Made by a program: the position numbers and the translations under genes. Of a stretch of 64,000 nucleotides of DNA, positions 17,545-26,796 are shown in pieces. The notes under the pieces are model-generated. The model searched no databases and was not told the DNA's origin. It was given only the letters and a program-made list of their open reading frames with translations. The first letter of the stretch is position 1, and every line of letters starts with the position of its first letter. Source of the DNA: Nocardia jiangxiensis NBRC 101359 (GTDB lineage: Bacteria; Actinomycetota; Actinomycetes; Mycobacteriales; Mycobacteriaceae); contig NZ_BAGB01000164.1 of NCBI RefSeq assembly GCF_000308615.1, positions 43,914-107,913 on the forward strand. The letters are read 5' to 3'.

Positions 17545-18513
17545 ATGGATCAGAACGATGCGCGTCGCACGACGATCCGCGTAATCGAGGCGGAACAGAT
17601 CACTACCGACGTGGTCCGGCTCGTCCTCGCCCCGGTCGGCAACCGTAGTCTCCCGAGCTGGTCAGCCGGCGCTCACGTGGACCTACACCTCCCCTCCGGG
17701 CTCTCCCGGCAATACTCGTTGTGCGGCGATTCCTCTGACACCAGCTCATACACGGTCTGCGTGCTCCGGGAGCCCAGCGGCCGCGGTGGCTCAGCGGAGA
17801 TCCACGACTCCGTCAAGGTCGGGACCGAGCTTTCGATCAGCGGGCCACGCAACCACTTCGCGCTTGTGAACTCACCGAAGTACCGGTTCCTGGCCGGCGG
17901 CATCGGTATCACGCCAATCAAGGCAATGATCGACGAGGCCGAACGGCTGGGCGCGGACTGGGCGCTGGTCTATGGCGGGCGCACTGCGGATTCGATGGTC
18001 TTCGGGGCAGAGCTGCTCTCTCGCTACCCGACGCAAGTCACCCTCGTCCCCCAGGACACCGAAGGACTCATCGACGTCACGGGAGTAGTCGCGAGTATCG
18101 ATGCCGATACGCAGATCTACTGCTGTGGCCCGGAAGGTCTGCTCGAGGCCGTAGGCAAGGCGTGCGAAGCAGCTAATACAACGGATCTCCTACATATCGA
18201 ACGCTTCACTGCCGGCGAGGCACCACCGATTCCCGATGGCGGTGACAAGCCCTTCGAAGTCGAGCTGCGCCAGTCGGGAGTCACGCTGACCGTGGGGGCC
18301 GATCAGTCTCTGCTCGAGGTTGTCCGCGGGATTCGCGACGACATCGACTTCTCCTGCCAGGAAGGTTACTGCGGCAGCTGCGAGACGAAGGTCCTGGAGG
18401 GACAGCCGGACCACCGCGGAACGATGATGACGCCCGAGGAACACGACGAAGACGGCACCATGTTGATCTGTGTCGGTCGGTCGTGCTCTCCCCGGCTGGT
18501 CCTCGATCTCTGA
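17545..18513 (+). CDS. Phthalate-dioxygenase-reductase-type oxidoreductase (flavin, NADH, 2Fe-2S)
   Basis: A 322-residue single-chain reductase. The N-terminal barrel has RQYSLCG near 53 for flavin binding. The middle domain has GGIGITP near 116 and YCCGPEGLL near 192 for NAD(P)H. The C-terminal plant-type ferredoxin domain has CQEGYCGSC near 272 and a fourth Cys in ICVGRSC. AAGGAG precedes the ATG. The P450 at 18547 follows by 33 nt, so this protein is its likely electron donor. The pair looks like a split version of fused P450-PFOR enzymes such as P450RhF. Confidence 0.93.
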   Translation: MDQNDARRTTIRVIEAEQITTDVVRLVLAPVGNRSLPSWSAGAHVDLHLPSGLSRQYSLCGDSSDTSSYTVCVLREPSGRGGSAEIHDSVKVGTELSISGPRNHFALVNSPKYRFLAGGIGITPIKAMIDEAERLGADWALVYGGRTADSMVFGAELLSRYPTQVTLVPQDTEGLIDVTGVVASIDADTQIYCCGPEGLLEAVGKACEAANTTDLLHIERFTAGEAPPIPDGGDKPFEVELRQSGVTLTVGADQSLLEVVRGIRDDIDFSCQEGYCGSCETKVLEGQPDHRGTMMTPEEHDEDGTMLICVGRSCSPRLVLDL

Positions 18514-18546
18514 TACGCCGTTACGTTAGGAAGGACCGTAGAGAGC

Positions 18547-19794
18547 ATGACGCAGACAGCCTGGGATCGCACGACCTTTGTGGACATCACACAGTTCGCC
18601 GAGGTGGAGGAGATCCTGCGACGCGGCAGGGAATTCGTCGTCGGCGGAACGAAAGCCGGCTCGATGGAGTTCGTGCACGGCACGCTCGTGGCGACGGACG
18701 GCCGTGAACATCTGGCGCGACGACGGGCGTTGATGAAAATGATCAGCGCCGAGCAGCCCTGGGGCGCCGAGGGCACCCTCGTGGACGAGATCTTCGAGCA
18801 GTATCTCCAGCACGTCGTCGAGACACATGAGCCGCGGAACGGCAATGTGCACTTCGACCTCGTCAGTCTGGGCAGGCGGGTCGTCTGGCGGGTGACGGCC
18901 GCCTTCGTCGGGCTGGACGGGATAGACGATCCCGCTCAGGTCGAGCGCTTCCAGGATCTCGTCAAACCGGTCCTCGAGGGCCTGACGCTGGAATATCAGC
19001 CCGAGGCACGGCATCAAGAGATCCTCTCCTCCGCTCGGTACTCCCGCGCCCGCATTCGCGAGGAGATGTTCGACCCGAGCCTCCAGCGGCGCAGATCGCT
19101 GATCGAGGCGGCTCGCCGGTCCGGGAATGAGGACGACCTGCCCGCCGACCTCATCACCAGCATGTTGGTCCACGGCGGCGACAACCCCGACATCGACGTG
19201 ATCTTCCGCGAGCTGATCGCGCTGTTGGCCGCCTCGGTGAACAACCCTGTCTCCCAGATGGCGTGGGCGCTGGACGATCTCACATCCTGGCTCGGAACCC
19301 ACCCCGAGTACCGAACCGAGTCGACCACGAAGGGCTTCCTCAACCGAGCCGTCAAAGAGACGATGCGGCTGCACCGCTCCTCCCGTCCGCACCTGGTGCG
19401 AATCGCCGCCAAGGACACTGTGCTGGAAACGACCGGCCGCGAAATACCCGAAGGCACCTGGCTGTCGCTCTGGGTGCAGACCGCGAACCGGGAGACGGCG
19501 ATCTTCGGCGATGACGCGGACCGCTACGACCCGCTCCGCATGCCATCGGACCCCAAGATCCACCCCTTCGGAGTCGGGCTCGGCGCCGGACCGCACGTAT
19601 GTCTCGGACGGCCGCTGCTGCTGTGGGACCAGGGCGGCGAAGAGGCGCAAGGGCTGCTGATCAAACTTCTCCGGTTCCTGCTGACCCACGGCGTCCGCCC
19701 GGATCCCGCAGGCCAGCAGGTCGAGGGCGGACCGGTTGGCGGCCGCCGACACAGCCGATACGACGTCATCATGCCGGCCCCGGCCGACGCGTGA
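18547..19794 (+). CDS. Cytochrome P450 with atypical I-helix
   Basis: A 415-residue P450. KETMR (270-274) supplies ExxR and GLGAGPHVCLGRP the heme loop with Cys 352. At the I-helix, where AGxD/ETT is expected, the sequence is AASVNNPVSQ (228-237). The acid-alcohol pair that normally protonates the bound oxygen is therefore replaced by Asn-Asn and Pro. The same ten residues are kept in the paralogue at 36376, so this is not a random loss. It is in an operon with a PDR-type reductase, a GMC oxidoreductase and an SDR. The chemistry may be unusual (for example peroxide-driven, or substrate-assisted protonation). Confidence 0.92.
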   Translation: MTQTAWDRTTFVDITQFAEVEEILRRGREFVVGGTKAGSMEFVHGTLVATDGREHLARRRALMKMISAEQPWGAEGTLVDEIFEQYLQHVVETHEPRNGNVHFDLVSLGRRVVWRVTAAFVGLDGIDDPAQVERFQDLVKPVLEGLTLEYQPEARHQEILSSARYSRARIREEMFDPSLQRRRSLIEAARRSGNEDDLPADLITSMLVHGGDNPDIDVIFRELIALLAASVNNPVSQMAWALDDLTSWLGTHPEYRTESTTKGFLNRAVKETMRLHRSSRPHLVRIAAKDTVLETTGREIPEGTWLSLWVQTANRETAIFGDDADRYDPLRMPSDPKIHPFGVGLGAGPHVCLGRPLLLWDQGGEEAQGLLIKLLRFLLTHGVRPDPAGQQVEGGPVGGRRHSRYDVIMPAPADA

Positions 19795-19862
19795 CCGCCT
19801 GACAAGACCGATGCCGGACCCGAACGGTGCGGCACGCCGATAGATCTCGTGGAGACGCCAGT

Positions 19863-21473
19863 ATGACCTCATTCCGACGGGACCGTGCATTCGACTACGT
19901 GATCGTCGGGGCGGGCAGCGCCGGCAGCGTACTCGCGGCCCGGCTCACCGAGGACCCCGACATTTCGGTGCTGCTGCTCGAAGCCGGTCCGCCGGACGAC
20001 GCACCCGAACTGGACGTTCCCGTACGCGCACCGTCCTTCCTCGACGGGCGGTATGACTGGGCATTCCGGTCCGAGTCCGAGCCAGGACTGGGCGGCCGGG
20101 TGATAACGCTCAATCACGGGCGTGTGCTCGGAGGTTCCTCATCGATCAATTCGATGGTCTACCTCCGAGGCGCTGCCACCGACTACGACGAGTGGGCCGC
20201 GGCCGGTGCGTCCGGCTGGAGCTATCGGGAGGTGCTGCCTTATTTTCGGCGGTCCGAGGACAACGACCGCGGGCCCGACACCTACCACGGAACCGGCGGC
20301 CCACTCGCCGTGTCGGACGGCCGGTCGCGCCATCCGCTCAGCGCGGCCGTTCTCGCGGCAGCGCAGCAGGCCGGCTATCCGCTCAACCCCGACCTCAACG
20401 GGGCGACACAAGAAGGTGTCGGATATGCGCAGGTAACGCAGCGCCTTGGACGAAGGTGGAGCGCCGCTCGCGGATATCTCCACCCCAACCTCTGTCGCCG
20501 AAACCTCACTGTCACAACCGAAACGCACGTTCTGGAGCTTCTCTTCGACGGCAACCGAGCGGTCGGTGTTCGAGCGGCGCAGTCGGGTCGTGTGACGGAT
20601 TACTACGCGGAAGAGATCGTGGTATCGGCGGGCGCCTACGGTTCCCCCCGACTGCTGATGCTCTCGGGCATCGGCCCGGCCGCACACCTGGAAACTCTCG
20701 GTATCTCTGTCCGTCAAGACCTTCCGGTCGGCCTCAATCTGCAGGATCACCTACGCGTCGGCATGTGCTTCGAATCGACGGTTCCAGGTCTCGAGTCTTC
20801 CTTGACCCCACCGGCATTTGCCGAGTTCGAACAGAGCGGTCGCGGACCGGTCAGCTCCAATGTGGGCGAGACATCCGGTTTCATCCGGTCCAGTGCGAGC
20901 CTGCCACAGCCGGATTGGCAGGTCAACGGCGTCCCAGCGCGCATCGGCGGGATGATCGGCATTGCCGGCGAGGGCGTTTCGCTCGTCGGATGGCCATCCA
21001 AGCCGACGAGCACCGGGTCGGTGTGCCTGCGGAGCGCCGACCCGGCGGCACCACCGAAGATTGTGCACAACTACTTGATGACGGCCCATGACCGACGCGT
21101 CACCTGCGACGGGTTGCGTCGCATGCGGGAGATCTCGGAACAATCCGCCTTTCGGGAAGTGACTACCGGACGGCAGTTTCACGGACCGGAAAGCTGGACG
21201 GACGATGCGATCCTACGTTTCGCCCGGGCAACCGCGACCACCACCCATCATCCGTGCGGCACGTGCGCAATCGGCGGTGTCGTCGACCCCGAATTGCAGG
21301 TCTACGGGATCGAACGCCTCCGCGTCGCCGACGCGTCGGTACTTCCGAGCATCACTCGGTCGAATACGAACGCGGTCGTCGTGATGATCGGAGAGAAGGC
21401 CGCCGACCTGATCAGGTCCGAACACCCGCCGATCGCAGCCCCACAGCGCGAGGCAGGGATGGAAGCGAGGTAG
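19863..21473 (+). CDS. GMC family oxidoreductase (choline dehydrogenase-like)
   Basis: A 536-residue FAD enzyme. GAGSAGSVLA near residue 15 binds FAD, HGRVLGGSSSINSM near 85 is the GMC signature 1, and the catalytic His lies in HHPCGTC near 463. The end has VADASVLPSITRSNTNA, which closes the FAD site. The start at 19863 is used because it begins just before the conserved domain. It follows the P450 by 68 nt and would oxidise an alcohol, perhaps the P450 product, to an aldehyde or ketone. Confidence 0.92.
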   Translation: MTSFRRDRAFDYVIVGAGSAGSVLAARLTEDPDISVLLLEAGPPDDAPELDVPVRAPSFLDGRYDWAFRSESEPGLGGRVITLNHGRVLGGSSSINSMVYLRGAATDYDEWAAAGASGWSYREVLPYFRRSEDNDRGPDTYHGTGGPLAVSDGRSRHPLSAAVLAAAQQAGYPLNPDLNGATQEGVGYAQVTQRLGRRWSAARGYLHPNLCRRNLTVTTETHVLELLFDGNRAVGVRAAQSGRVTDYYAEEIVVSAGAYGSPRLLMLSGIGPAAHLETLGISVRQDLPVGLNLQDHLRVGMCFESTVPGLESSLTPPAFAEFEQSGRGPVSSNVGETSGFIRSSASLPQPDWQVNGVPARIGGMIGIAGEGVSLVGWPSKPTSTGSVCLRSADPAAPPKIVHNYLMTAHDRRVTCDGLRRMREISEQSAFREVTTGRQFHGPESWTDDAILRFARATATTTHHPCGTCAIGGVVDPELQVYGIERLRVADASVLPSITRSNTNAVVVMIGEKAADLIRSEHPPIAAPQREAGMEAR

Positions 21474-21477
21474 AGCG

Positions 21478-22257
21478 ATGACCACATTCGACTCGAGGCC
21501 GGTAGATGTACACCGGCACGACGGCAAGATCGCTATCGTCACCGGTGCCGCAAGCGGCATCGGCCGGGCGACCGCCGCACGCTTGGCGCGTGAAGGGGCC
21601 AGCGTGTTCGGCTGCAATGTCCGCTCCGACACCAGGCAGGCGGCCGAGCAGTTCTTTGCCGAGCAGTCCCTTGACGTCACCATGCTGCAGGCGGACATCA
21701 CCGCCCAGGCCGACATCGATGCTCTTGTCTCAGCGGCCGGCGACAGGATCGACATACTCGCCAACGTCGCCGGAGCGATGGACCAATACCGCCCCCTCGG
21801 TGAGGTCGACGACGATACCTGGCTGCGAGTTGTCGACGTCAATCTGACTGGTGTGATGCGGATGTCGCGCGCTGTACTCCCACTGATGTTGAACGCGGGC
21901 GGTGGCGCGATCGTCACTGTCGCATCGCGCGCCGCATTGGGTGCCGGGCCGGCCGGCGTCGCTTATGCCACGACGAAACACGGCGTGCTGGGCATGATCA
22001 AGAGCATCGCGTGGTTCTACGGACCACAGAACATCCGATCCAACGCGGTGTTGCCCGGCGGCGTGCACTCCGAAATGCACACCAAGTCCGACCGCAGCGG
22101 TTGGGCATTCGAGCGAGCAGAAATCGCCAAGGCCACCATGCCGCCCAAGGCGGAGGCGGACGAGATCGCTACCGCGATCTCATGGATGGCCAGCGACGAA
22201 GCGTCCAATGTCAACGGTGCGGTTCTGTCTGTCGACGGCGGCTGGTCCAGCGCGTGA
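21478..22257 (+). CDS. SDR family oxidoreductase
   Basis: A 259-residue classical SDR with TGAASGIG near 21, NVAGAM near 97 and the active-site YATTK near 162. It starts four bases after the GMC stop, behind GAGGTAGAG, so the two are translated together. The likely role is a further oxidation or reduction in the same pathway. A hairpin at 22371 closes the operon. Confidence 0.9.
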   Translation: MTTFDSRPVDVHRHDGKIAIVTGAASGIGRATAARLAREGASVFGCNVRSDTRQAAEQFFAEQSLDVTMLQADITAQADIDALVSAAGDRIDILANVAGAMDQYRPLGEVDDDTWLRVVDVNLTGVMRMSRAVLPLMLNAGGGAIVTVASRAALGAGPAGVAYATTKHGVLGMIKSIAWFYGPQNIRSNAVLPGGVHSEMHTKSDRSGWAFERAEIAKATMPPKAEADEIATAISWMASDEASNVNGAVLSVDGGWSSA

Positions 22258-22370
22258 TTGCGCGGGCCCGCGCCACCGACTCGCCGCGCGAGTCCTCCAC
22301 GTCGACCCGGTCGCACAACTCAACGATCGCCGACCAGCGGATTCGGTTCACCCGCGACCTGGCCGAACGC

Positions 22371-22411
22371 AGGTGGGGTACCTGCCCAAACCTGGTGCAG
22401 ATACCCCACCT
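22371..22411. terminator. Hairpin between convergent operons
   Basis: AGGTGGGGTA (22371-22380) pairs with TACCCCACCT (22402-22411), with further CTG/CAG pairing inside. It lies between the SDR stop and the convergent isochorismatase-like gene. Confidence 0.6.
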
Positions 22412-22526
22412 CCCCTCGAACCGGGGACGAATACCGCGGGCTCGAACCGACATCGACACGTCACGACGTCGAGTCGGCAACAGAACCCGCGGACATCAGT
22501 AGTCGCCCGGAAGACGGTAGTACCGC

Positions 22527-23084
22527 TCAGAGCTTCGCGGCCCACTCGGCGACGGTAACCACCTGGGCCTGCGTCGGGAAGACCGTATCGACCAGCACCC
22601 GGTGCACAGCTTCGTCGGGGTCAGCACACGCGTCGCTCAAGACGGTCAACTCATAGTCCCGGTCGGAAGCATCCCGAACAGTGGAGAGAACGACGCCACT
22701 GGTGGTGAGGCCGGCGAGCACAAGGTGCGTGGCATCCAGACCACCGAGCACCTGAGCCAGGTCGCTGGCGAACGCACCGACACGACGCTTCACGACGACC
22801 GGGTCTGCATCCGTCGCGCCCAGTTCGGCGACGAGCGCCGTAGTGGGAGCCCCCTCGTGGAAGACGTCGCCATAGCCCGGGAGGGCGGAGAAGTTCTGAT
22901 TCCTGGGGGAAATCTCCGGATAGCCGGGCCGGAACGCGACCCGTACGAACACGACCGGAATTCCGGCCTTACGTGCCGCCGTGACGGCCGAAGAGGCTGC
23001 GGCGACCGCAGCCGGTGGCGTGTCGCCGAACGAACCAACGATTCCGACCTGGAAGTCCATGACCAACAGTGCGGTAGTACCCAC
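22527..23084 (-). CDS. Isochorismatase-superfamily protein lacking the nucleophile Cys
   Basis: A 185-residue cysteine-hydrolase fold protein. The catalytic Asp is in LVMDFQ near residue 9 and the Lys in VVKRRVG near 99. The position of the nucleophile Cys, normally in a T-x-x-CV motif, reads TTSGVV. True isochorismatases such as EntB and PhzD also have Gly here and hydrolyse a vinyl ether, while the amidases need Cys. So an enol-ether or related hydrolysis is more likely than amide hydrolysis. It is monocistronic, with a strong inverted AT-rich element at 23122. Confidence 0.85.
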   Translation of the reverse strand: MGTTALLVMDFQVGIVGSFGDTPPAAVAAASSAVTAARKAGIPVVFVRVAFRPGYPEISPRNQNFSALPGYGDVFHEGAPTTALVAELGATDADPVVVKRRVGAFASDLAQVLGGLDATHLVLAGLTTSGVVLSTVRDASDRDYELTVLSDACADPDEAVHRVLVDTVFPTQAQVVTVAEWAAKL

Positions 23085-23121
23085 GATACGTCTCCAGAGT
23101 TCTGAGTGACCTAGTAGATGA

Positions 23122-23139
23122 TTATTATGCCCATAATAA
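23122..23139. promoter_or_regulatory. AT-rich inverted repeat TTATTATG-CC-CATAATAA
   Basis: A perfect repeat with 8-bp arms about 40 bp upstream of the isochorismatase-like start. It belongs to the AT-rich islands that mark transcription units here, although it lacks the ACTAT core. The surrounding 390 bp hold no gene. Confidence 0.55.
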
Positions 23140-23476
23140 CTTGAAATGCAAACACAGAAAATCCGATGCAGGACACCGATGCCCTGGGCATTGCATCTAG
23201 ATATCCTTGAAAGTTTCCCTTAACTATATGCAGCTTTAACGGTAGCGCCGTCAGGGTCGGCCGTAGTCGCGCGCGGGCCTCGGCATGAACCACACTGCCG
23301 GCGAGGGGGCGCAGTTGCCGCCTGGCCGCCGAAATTGTCCCGGCCCCGTAGCGAGTGCGGTCGCCGTATCGGCCGCAATCCGAATTCGATTGCGACCGAA
23401 CATAACTGCGCCGACGATGTCCTGCGACACACAGGCTCGCCTACCACACTCGGCCGACGTTCGGGTAAAGGCGACC

Positions 23477-24934
23477 TCACGCGCCCGATTCGTCGGCACC
23501 GAGGAGGATCTGAATGCTCTTGGTGCGCGACATTTCTCGATACCCGTCGAATCCGCTGACTCGCCCATATCCGCTGTTGCCACACCCGCCGAACGGGAAG
23601 GCGGCATCGCCACGCCGGTAGTGGTTCACCCAGACGGTCCCGACCTTGAGAGCCCGCGACACCCTATGAGCTCGGTCGAGGTCCCGAGTCCACACTCCGG
23701 CCGCCAACCCGTACGGGGTCGCGTTGTTGAGTTTGATCGCCTCGTCCTCGGTGTCGAATGGAAGAACAGACAGCACCGGCCCGAAGATCTCCTCCGAGAA
23801 GATCGACATATCAGGCTTGACATCGGTGAAAACCACAGGTGGATAGAACAACGTCCCGTCGTGCTCCGAGGTACGCCCACCGAACCGGAGGGTCGCACCG
23901 TCGGCGATACCGCGTTCGACGAACGACTGAACACGCTCGACTTGCGCGGGCGTACACATAGGCCCCAGATCGGTGTCGGGTAGAGCGGGATCACCGAGGC
24001 GCAACTTCGACAGAAGTTCGACTATGCGCTCGACCACCTCGTCGTACACGGAACGGTGGATCAGCGCACGCGTCCCAGCGACACAACTCTGGCCACCCGA
24101 GGTCGAGAAGCCGGCCGCCACACCAACTGCGGCCCTGTCGACATCGGCATCGCCGAACACAATGTTCGCCGACTTCCCACCCAGCTCCATCACCGCCGGC
24201 ACCAACCGTTTGGCGGCGTGCGTAGCAACCGTCCGTCCCGCCTCCGGCCCGCCCGTCATGGTCAGCTTGTCGACGCCGCTGTGCTCGCACAATGCCTGCC
24301 CCACCACTGGCCCCAGACCGGTGACAACGTTGATCACCCCCGGCGGGAACCCCACCTCGTGCGCGACTCGGGCGAACTCGAGCAACGAGCAAGGCGCGAT
24401 TTCGGACGGCTTCACGACGATCGTGTTTCCAGCTGCCAGTGCCGTACTCGCCATCTGCGCGAGCAGCACGCCAGGCGTGTTCCAGGGCGTCTGGATCCCG
24501 ATCACGCCGTAAGGTTCCCGTTCGGTCAGGCTGAGCACCGCGGGGTCATTACCGCGCGGGGTCTCACCAGCCGCGGTTTCCGCCAGCGCCGCGGCATATC
24601 GATACCAGTCCGGCACAGCTTTGTTCATCAACCGCTCCTCGCGGATGGTCTTGCCGTTGTCGCGACTCTCCGTCACCGCCAGTACCTCGGCTTCGTCCGC
24701 GAGCGCGTCGGCGAGCTTGGTCAGCAACTTCGCGCGCAGCTTCGGGTTACGAGTCCACGTCGGATCGGCCGACGCCCGCACGGCCGCCGAGACGGCAGCA
24801 TCGACATCCTCGGCGGTACCAGCCGGAACAGTGGCCCAGACTTCCCCGGTGAAGGGGTTGATGGATTCGATGAGCTCCCCCGAGGCGGACGGCCGCCATC
24901 CTCCATCGATGTACATCTCGAAATTCTCGACCAT
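23477..24934 (-). CDS. Aldehyde dehydrogenase
   Basis: A 485-residue ALDH. IQTPWNTPGVLLAQ near 147 is the cofactor loop, MELGGKSAN near 248 has the catalytic Glu, and GQSCVAGTR near 283 the nucleophile Cys. GYGRVSG near the end is normal for the family. The start at 24934 is preferred: GAAGGAA lies just upstream, while the ATG at 24958 would overlap it. An AT-rich element lies 30 bp upstream. The gene is apparently monocistronic. Confidence 0.93.
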   Translation of the reverse strand: MVENFEMYIDGGWRPSASGELIESINPFTGEVWATVPAGTAEDVDAAVSAAVRASADPTWTRNPKLRAKLLTKLADALADEAEVLAVTESRDNGKTIREERLMNKAVPDWYRYAAALAETAAGETPRGNDPAVLSLTEREPYGVIGIQTPWNTPGVLLAQMASTALAAGNTIVVKPSEIAPCSLLEFARVAHEVGFPPGVINVVTGLGPVVGQALCEHSGVDKLTMTGGPEAGRTVATHAAKRLVPAVMELGGKSANIVFGDADVDRAAVGVAAGFSTSGGQSCVAGTRALIHRSVYDEVVERIVELLSKLRLGDPALPDTDLGPMCTPAQVERVQSFVERGIADGATLRFGGRTSEHDGTLFYPPVVFTDVKPDMSIFSEEIFGPVLSVLPFDTEDEAIKLNNATPYGLAAGVWTRDLDRAHRVSRALKVGTVWVNHYRRGDAAFPFGGCGNSGYGRVSGFDGYREMSRTKSIQILLGADESGA

Positions 24935-24963
24935 CGCGCGTTCCTTCACACAGTCCAATAAAG

Positions 24964-24981
24964 TCTGATTATGATAACAAG
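24964..24981. promoter_or_regulatory. AT-rich element before the ALDH gene
   Basis: TCTGATTATGATAACAAG, 30 bp upstream of the ALDH start; read on the minus strand it gives TTATCATAATCAGA. It is related to, but not an exact match of, the ACTAT-core elements. Confidence 0.45.
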
Positions 24982-25123
24982 AATATATCGCCCGGGGTAG
25001 AACGCAGATCGCCGGTACCGAGACACGGGATCTCCCACATCCGGAACCGGCGATGACGCCATGGCTGGGGTCGGCGACGCGCGGTCGGCAATCAATCGCG
25101 AATTCCCCGGAGACGCCGCACCA

Positions 25124-25588
25124 TCAGCGATCTTGTTCCAGTGTTCGCGCCGATCCGGCAAGACGCTCGAGCAGCGGAATCACAGCCACCAGCAGGTTGC
25201 GTTCGGGGTCCGAGAACTCATGCATCAACACGTCCACGATCCATTGTTCCCGGACCTGTCGGTCGCTGAGCAGTTCCTCGAGCCCGGCCGACGTCAACGT
25301 GATTCGGACGTTTCGCCGGTCCTCCGGATCTCGCGCTCGCTCGGCCAGCCCTCGCGCCACGAGAATGTCGACTGTGGCCCAGACGGTCTGCGTCCGAAGC
25401 CCATTGTCCATGGCGAGCTGACTGGCAGTAGAGCGAGGGCGCCGGTCCAGAGCACTGAGGAGTGCACTCTGCGACCACGACAGCGACGTACCGGACTCGT
25501 TGCGTACACGGCGGATCAGGTGCCCGACGACGGCTCGGATCCGACCCGATAGCTCGAGTATGTCCGCGCGGTCAGTCGTAGGGATCAC
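25124..25588 (-). CDS. MarR family transcriptional regulator
   Basis: A 154-residue winged-helix protein. LSWSQSALLSALDRRPRSTASQLA leads into the recognition helix region, and DPEDRRNVRITLTSAGLEEL is the wing. Its start overlaps the TauD stop by 4 nt, so it is co-translated with that enzyme and may respond to its substrate or product. It is not a close paralogue of the MarR pair at 15062 and 38802. Confidence 0.9.
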   Translation of the reverse strand: MIPTTDRADILELSGRIRAVVGHLIRRVRNESGTSLSWSQSALLSALDRRPRSTASQLAMDNGLRTQTVWATVDILVARGLAERARDPEDRRNVRITLTSAGLEELLSDRQVREQWIVDVLMHEFSDPERNLLVAVIPLLERLAGSARTLEQDR

Positions 25589-26412
25589 CAGTTCAAGCTC
25601 TGCAGAACGAGACGCCGTAGCGTACGCGGGTTGCGGTCGATTTGGCCGGTGCGCGCGTGCTGGACCGCGAGGTTGTTGAACAGGACCAGGTCGTCGTTCT
25701 CGTAATGGTGCGTGTAGATGTTCTCTTCCTTGTAGAGCGCGGCGAAAAGCGTCTGCAGCAGGTCTTCGCCCTCTTCGGAACCCGGTCCGTACTCGACGAT
25801 GTGGCTGGTGTTGAACTCGTTGACGAACAGCGCCTTCTTCCCGGTGTGGGGCACGACCGTAACGACCGGATGCACCGCGGACTGGATCGGGGACAGGTCT
25901 GCCCCGTCGGGATAGTCGACCAGCATGACGCGCTTCTGCTCCGCGTCCAGATCCCGCGGGTCGAACATGTTGTACGCGTGCAGGTTCTCGATCCTGGCCT
26001 TGAGTTCATCGGACAGGTTCTCATAAGCGCGCACGGTGCTGGCGAACGCAGTCGGAGGCGAAGTCGGCGATACGTCCTGCGCGTACAGCGACGTACCGGA
26101 CGCGATGTTGCCGCGGTATGCACCGTCATTGTGGAACAGCAGTCGACGACTCCCCGCCAGGCTCGGGTTGTCCTTCATGACGTTGGACAGGTATTCGACG
26201 GTGCTGCCCCACCGGAAAGTGTGCAGGTCTCCGAGCGAAGTCACGAATCGGTCGTGATCCTCGTCGCGCAACTTCTGCCCGCGCACCAGCACAACACCAC
26301 CCGTGTCGAACGCACCGCGAAGAATGCGGATCTCGTCCGCGTCGAACGGCTTCGACAGATCGAGGTCCTGTAATTCGACACCGACGTTGTCAGTGATGGT
26401 AACGGCCTTCAT
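25585..26412 (-). CDS. TauD/TfdA-family Fe(II)/2-oxoglutarate dioxygenase
   Basis: A 275-residue oxygenase. FHNDGAYRG near 96 gives the HxD iron ligands, and NNLAVQHARTG near 253 the distal His and the 2-oxoglutarate Arg region. The start at 26412 follows CAGGAGAAAC. The same length and many segments are shared with the enzyme at 35543, and two decayed relatives lie at 5656 and 62350. The family hydroxylates a carbon next to a heteroatom or an alkyl position; the substrate here is unknown. The downstream MarR gene is coupled to it. Confidence 0.92.
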   Translation of the reverse strand: MKAVTITDNVGVELQDLDLSKPFDADEIRILRGAFDTGGVVLVRGQKLRDEDHDRFVTSLGDLHTFRWGSTVEYLSNVMKDNPSLAGSRRLLFHNDGAYRGNIASGTSLYAQDVSPTSPPTAFASTVRAYENLSDELKARIENLHAYNMFDPRDLDAEQKRVMLVDYPDGADLSPIQSAVHPVVTVVPHTGKKALFVNEFNTSHIVEYGPGSEEGEDLLQTLFAALYKEENIYTHHYENDDLVLFNNLAVQHARTGQIDRNPRTLRRLVLQSLNW

Positions 26413-26469
26413 CCGAGTTTCTCCTGATCCTCCACCCCGCCGTCCGAGACGATCAGGGGCACTGAACAA

Positions 26470-26487
26470 TGACTATGATTAGGATAG
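26470..26487. promoter_or_regulatory. AT-rich element TGACTATGATTAGGATAG
   Basis: This matches the core TKACTATRATNA exactly (TGACTATGATTA), about 60 bp upstream of the TauD start. A second element lies at 26586. No gene is seen in the remaining 380-bp gap besides the hairpin at 26684. Confidence 0.65.
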
Positions 26488-26585
26488 CTAGATGTATGGC
26501 ATTTGACAACGAAGGAGTTGAATTACGCCACATATAGCCTTTGAACAGGCCAATTAATCCCTCATCCACAACGGGATACTTCCAA

Positions 26586-26604
26586 TATCATGATTAGAGT
26601 CACC
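26586..26604. promoter_or_regulatory. AT-rich element TATCATGATTAGAGTCACC
   Basis: It nearly repeats the element at 62851 (TATCATGATTAGATTTACC) upstream of an SDR gene. Here it lies about 175 bp upstream of TauD, so two regulator dimers may bind this region. Confidence 0.5.
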
Positions 26605-26683
26605 GAAGACACTCTTCAGAGAGGCGTCTGCGTTCACCGCATCACCCGCGTGCCCGACAGGGTGCTCCTGGCCGCGCAACAAA

Positions 26684-26727
26684 GAGCGGAGTAGTCGCCG
26701 ACCACAAGGCCGGCGGCTACTCCGCTC
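26684..26727 (-). terminator. Hairpin after the HIBADH-like gene
   Basis: GAGCGGAGTAG-T-CGCCG (26684-26700) pairs with CGGCG-G-CTACTCCGCTC (26711-26727), with one mismatch. It closes the minus-strand operon that starts at 31822. Confidence 0.75.
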
Positions 26728-26796
26728 GTCGTTCGTCTCGGATGCTCTTCGGAACCGGTCAGTGCGGGCCGATAAGCGCGAGAGTGCGCCTCGGTG

